Below are positions 59,456 through 64,000 of a DNA stretch of 64,000 nt, in pieces (position 1 is the stretch's first letter; the number at the start of each line of letters is the position of its first letter). The notes below the pieces were generated by a model. That model saw nothing but the letters and a program-made list of their open reading frames with translations, was not told the DNA's origin and did not search any database. Position numbers and translations under genes: made by a program. Location: NCBI RefSeq assembly GCF_022965805.1, contig NC_133108.1, positions 21,295,545 to 21,359,544 of the forward strand. The letters are read 5' to 3'. Origin of the DNA: Primulina eburnea. Lineage: Eukaryota; Streptophyta; Magnoliopsida; Lamiales; Gesneriaceae.

Positions 59456-62400
59456 TGTAAATGGCCGAAAATTCGTGCTTGAAAATTTGCGGAAAAACTA
59501 AAATTTTTCTTTTAAACTAAATGGAGTATCAACTTCATAAAATAAACTGTTAAATAATATTTAATGTTTAAAAATAGCAGCGGAAGAATTTAATATTTGC
59601 AAAGTAACAATTTAAAATAATTCCACGAGAGATAAAATGTTTGAGCATAAAAATCGTAAGTGCTGAAAATGAGGTCCTCGGGTTCCACTACTGCCGACCA
59701 AGCTAGCTCACTGGTCCCTGCCCTCAGCCCCGACATCATCAGTACCTACAACAATCAAGTCTAGTGAGCCTAAAGACTCAGCATGCATAAATCGTATATA
59801 GCGAGTACATAAATAAATAGTAAAATTTTGCATGGGGTAAGATGTCGTAGGAGTCATAAAGTGAAAATACTCCGCCATAAACAATTATAATACGTGCATA
59901 ACTAAACTGAACATCATAGTAAAAATGGTTGCTCCATCGAGCCCTGTCATAAATATCAAGTAATAATTTTCTGGTGAGATTATGGTATCCGCAAGTGGCC
60001 ACTGCACTAATATAAACTGCAAAATGACCGGTGACTGGCGACAGGACCGATAACTGGCGATCGGATTTAAATATGCTCGTCTGAACAGACAAAATGCCAC
60101 AGTATACTGGGTGGTACAAACTGAAACTGACCGGTAACTGGCGACCGGATTTACAAAGTCTCCCATGATAGTGCTACGGCCACAAGCAATATCGCATTAA
60201 TCTCAAAAATGAACATTTTAAATTTCCATGCACATAATATAATTAAATGGCATCATCAAATCTGAAAAATTTAAATCTCCTGTATTAAAATCATTTACTT
60301 GCGATAATTTAAAAATATCTATATGACTTGATTGAAGAGTCAAAGGAGATATAAACATGCCTGAGTTTGTTTTGACAGAAACAAACGAAATACTGACGCG
60401 GCGCGGTGGAGACGGAGTGCTCTTCCTTAATTCCTTTAAACCAAACATGCATGATAATTATTATAATAGTTTAAAAAAAATCGTAAACGTGATGCATGAA
60501 CATTTAAAAATATCAAGATTTGTGCTCAGGGCGCTGCTAGGACCAAATTCTCACCCCGGGTGCAAAATGACCATTTGGCCCCTGGATTTCATTTTGCCTC
60601 TGGAAACCCAAAAATTACCGTTTACCCCTGGACTTCTAAAATTGACCCAAAGCTTACCAAACTCCTTAGGATATTCCAAAACATATTTAAAAGTATTCCT
60701 AAACGTAAACTCGAGCCCAAACCCAACTTAATCTATTCGTTTTAAACTTGGACCAGGGTCCCGGTTTTAACCCGAACCGCACCGAAACTTAACCAAAACT
60801 TTTCCCAATTTTTTTTTTTTCATATCTTACAAACACTCAAAGCTCCTAAAACAACATAACCAAGCCCTAACCCACGGCTAAAACTTCCAGGAATTCACAA
60901 CCTCTCGACCAACCACTTTCCTACAACCCCATTACAACACATGTCCCCCAACTCAAAATCCCTTCGGTCCACTTCTATCCTTACGTGTCCAGCCATAAAG
61001 GGTCACCGTTAACACCTTAATGAACTCCTAAACCAAGCCTAAACGAAGCTTAAAGATTCTGTGCGACCAAATGCAGAAAATGTTCGAGCCTCTCAAAGAA
61101 CACTACCCGATCCCTCTTCAACTAAACCCCCCTTTGATCTGCTCCTGGACCGAGACCAGATGTTCCAGCCTCCTCCCAGCCCTATCACTAACCCAAGAGG
61201 GTCGGCTACAAGACCAGTACTGAGCCATGCACAGCTGACAACCGAATCTCTCGATCTAGAACTCAAACACCCTCACATGCGCTTGACCGAACCAATTCCC
61301 CTCGAGCTGGGCAACCCGAATCTCCAGCACTTAAACATCATTAAACACAGCCTGCACAGCCCTCTAACATTACTAACTTGACAGCCCCTTGCGCAAAAAT
61401 TTCAGAAAACGTGAGCAACAATCTTATGATGCATGAAAACACATGAAAACCGAAAATCTTTCATGTAAAGGCTTAGATCGGAAATTTTCAAACATGAACC
61501 CAATCAACAGCATATGAACGTGTATGATGCGAGAACAGATGGTAAAAAGCATGCCTTGATGATTTGAAGAGAAAGATCGAGACAATGGAACCCGGATGAA
61601 CTTTTCTTGCAAAAAAAATCAAGCCAAAAGCCGAAGCTTTCAGCTGCTGGGTGTTGGAACCGAGGGGAGGGAATCAGAGTGGGGGTGAGTGTCGGCTGAT
61701 ACAAGTTTAGGTTTAGGGTAATTGGTGATTAAGTGCTAATTATATAGGTAATACTAAGTTAATGGGCCACAATTGTACTTTAAAGATTTTTAAATGAGTT
61801 TTAAGTCCAATAAGTCCAAAAGTGGGCCTATTAAATCCAAACGCACTCTCGAAAAATATTTCGTGTTGAAACGATTTTGAAAATATTAGTCGAACCCTCA
61901 AAAAGTCTCCCGATTCGATAAAATTTGCGTACCGTTAAAAATAAAATCATACGGGTAAAAATACCCAATAAATTCCCATTCTTGAAATAATTTTAAAATA
62001 ATCTTATATTAATTAATAAAAATTAATCGTGCAATTAAAATAATTTTCTTGAAAATTTCTACTCGTTCGAGCGTGAAATGCGTCTAGAAACACTAATGCA
62101 TGAACTTATAAAATTTAATGAAATAAATCCTATCATGCATGAATTATGCATAAAATGGATAAAAATAATTAAACATAAATTAATGAAATAACCATGCATT
62201 TAATGATTCAAAAGAATTTAATAAAATACTGAAGAAATTTAATAACTTGCATGCATGCCAACTTTTTAAATTATATTTACTAACATGCTAAATTACCACT
62301 TCTTAAATAAGCCTTTATTAACTTATCTCAATACTCCATCTCCAGTCCGGCCTCACTTATTTAACTGAAAAGATAACAATTAAACTACTGCGTGAAATAA

Positions 62401-62507
62401 ATAAATTTAAGAAAAGAATTTAAATACTCATACAATAAAACTCATTTTAAATTTTAATTACTAGAATTATGCATGGCTTATACGCAGTCTAATTTACGGG
62501 TTCTACA
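59456..62507 (-). repeat. LTR of G' (second copy of the G family, about 3.05 kb)
   Basis: TGTAAATGGCCG at 59456 to GGGTTCTACA at 62507. It shares the start, the end and inner blocks with G (for example 60310-60390 with 7360-7430). It contains CTAGTGAGCCTAAAGACTC near 59761 and a local repeat of an ACCGGTAACTGGCGACCGG word (60025-60150). No gene seen; 61061-61381 is an open but featureless proline-rich frame. Confidence 0.78.
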
Positions 62508-62545
62508 ATCCTTCCCCCCTTAAAAGAAATTTCGTCCTCGAAATT
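62508..62545 (-). other. G' polypurine tract and hairpin
   Basis: Minus-strand AAGGGGGGAAGGAT beside the LTR. Hairpin AATTTCG-TCCT-CGAAATT at 62528-62545, matching G and not the coding elements at the first arm pair. Confidence 0.8.
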
Positions 62546-63032
62546 CGCTTATCCTTGATAAACAAAAAGTTTAGACTCTTAATTCTAGAATCCTAATAAT
62601 CCACGCTTCCGATGCGCTACTCTGATAAGATAAAAATTAAGCTGTCCTTACGTCTTCTCAATCCTAAATAAATTTGTCTACCAAAGTCCTCGTTTGTGAA
62701 TCGCAACTTAAAACAACTTATGGTGATTTAGTTCTATTCAACTATAGCCCCGAATTTTGACTTATCCCGCAGTTTCTCATACTAGCGATGGATGTCCAAA
62801 CTTATCGCACCTTACTTTTAATATAATATACTCGTAATATTAATCGACTTATTATATTAGCATTTATGTAGTTCAACTTAATAAACCTTTGTACCAAAAT
62901 TTACTGATCGACTATAATTCTCAGTAGAACGCTTAAAGGTTACACCTTATTTCAACCTCATAGTAGTATTAGCCTAAAATCCTTGAATCGAATCTTTATC
63001 TTACGGCACTTGTAAAGTCTACTCATTTAAAA
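62546..63032 (-). other. G' internal DNA, no gene seen
   Basis: Matches 8476-8780 and then 36381-36480, the two sides of the F insertion in G, so it represents the uninterrupted site. Ends at the next LTR fragment. Confidence 0.7.
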
Positions 63033-63652
63033 TGCGGAAAAAAAATTTTTTTGACATTTAAATAACTCCCATGCAAACAATCCTTCTTAAAAATCATCGT
63101 TTAAAAATAAGCATCCTCAATTACCAATAAAATGACGTGGAGTAAAATCGAGTAAAATCTTAGCATCCACTGTAAAATAAAACAGAGTGCAAAATAATCA
63201 TATCCCCTCAAACTCATAAATCTTAATGTGCGGAAAAATCTTAGGTCCTCGGGTCATGTCGTCCACCAGGTCTGCCGACTCAGAGTCCAGCACCTCCAGT
63301 CTCCTCGACATCGAACTCACCTGCATCACACACGCCTAGTGAGTCTAAAGACTCAACACACCTGTACCACAGATAACAAATACGTATACGTAGCACACAG
63401 CAGTGAAAAATATCATAATAAACATATCTTTCATGAACTTTAAAATCTTAATGTAAATGTGCCATATGCAATCGTGTCATGTCAAAACATTTCATCGATA
63501 ATCATCATTCATCGTTCATCATTTATTATTCAGTTCATTAGAGGTGACTATCGTACATCATCATTTACGATGGATCCATCATATATAGAACCGTGGTACC
63601 GGGCGGCTGTCGGACATCAGTGACAGGATTACCTATCCACTATGCCTAGGCC

Positions 63653-63707
<55 letters not shown>

Positions 63708-64000
63708 TTACATATACATCTTAAACATTTACATATACTTCGATAGCCACAACTAATTCCCATCATTCAAAACATTATCATTTTCATCACTTATAAAATC
63801 ATACTCCAATGCAATTTTCTTTAAATTCAAGCATGCAACGTATATTCTCATAAAATCTTAAAAATCATGAATCATGATCCATGAACATTTAAAATATCAT
63901 AATTTTGTGCTCAGGGCGCTGCCAGGACCAAAATCTCACCTCGGGTGAAAAATGACCATTTTACCCTTGGAAACCCAATAATTATCGTTTAACCCCTGGG
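63033..64000 (-). repeat. LTR fragment of the L/G' type, running off the window
   Basis: Starts in TGCGGAAAAA without the usual TGTAA end, so it is truncated. It contains CCTAGTGAGTCTAAAGACTC near 63340 and, near 63911, the CAGGGCGCTGCCAGGACC and AAATGACCATTTTACCC blocks also present near 60530 and 46770. Confidence 0.6.
63653..63707. repeat. (TCA)n microsatellite
   Basis: About 18 uninterrupted TCA units inside the LTR fragment. Confidence 0.95.

Overview
The window is nuclear DNA of a flowering plant, most likely a eudicot (species not identifiable from the sequence). It is AT-rich and consists almost wholly of LTR retrotransposons stacked inside one another. I found no host protein gene, rRNA, tRNA or CRISPR array. 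The recognisable coding sequence is Ty3/gypsy gag-pol of the chromovirus (Tekay/Del-like) type: CCHC gag, DTG protease, RT with an FIDD active site, RNase H, HHCC and D,D35E integrase, and a C-terminal chromodomain. All recognisable primer-binding sites match the 3' end of initiator-Met tRNA (TGGTATCAGAGC on the element's sense strand). There is also one decayed MULE (Mutator-like) transposase.

Layout. (1) 1-5846: element A (minus strand), which lost gag and the protease active site but keeps a complete 1077-codon pol frame. It sits inside an LTR of element G. (2) 5847-40519: element G (minus, no coding capacity), which holds a five-level nest. Solo LTR F lies in G (TSD TTGGC). Element E lies in the TA-repeat of F. 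Element C (plus) lies in the RT of E (TSD ATCCA). Element D (minus) lies between the PBS and gag of C (TSD GGAGG). D carries an intact gag frame but only a decayed remnant of pol. (3) 40520-42600: LTR H, joined to G without a target duplication. (4) 42601-49246: a possible SINE-like piece, a 93-bp tandem duplication, the MULE relic, tandem decayed LTR pieces (L) and a gypsy pol relic. (5) 49247-59455: LTR K (plus) split by element J (minus, TSD GGCTA, heavily mutated gag-pol). (6) 59456-64000: a second copy of the G family (G') and the start of another LTR fragment.

The most interesting signal is a shared layout in LTRs whose sequences otherwise differ. In transcription order it runs: a 90-240 bp array of paired GC-rich dyads (a different dyad sequence in almost every family); 5-55 bp later a TATA box, expanded to a (TA)n microsatellite in three families; 140-180 bp later a 5' splice-site-like GTAAGT or close variant; and about 1 kb further a pair of small hairpins. 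Next to the polypurine tract every element has a third hairpin (7-bp arms, 4-nt loop) whose arms differ between families by compensating changes. Array copy number differs between the two LTRs of C and of J.

The two youngest-looking insertions are complementary: A has pol without gag, D has gag without pol. All identities, substitution counts and alignments were judged by eye.
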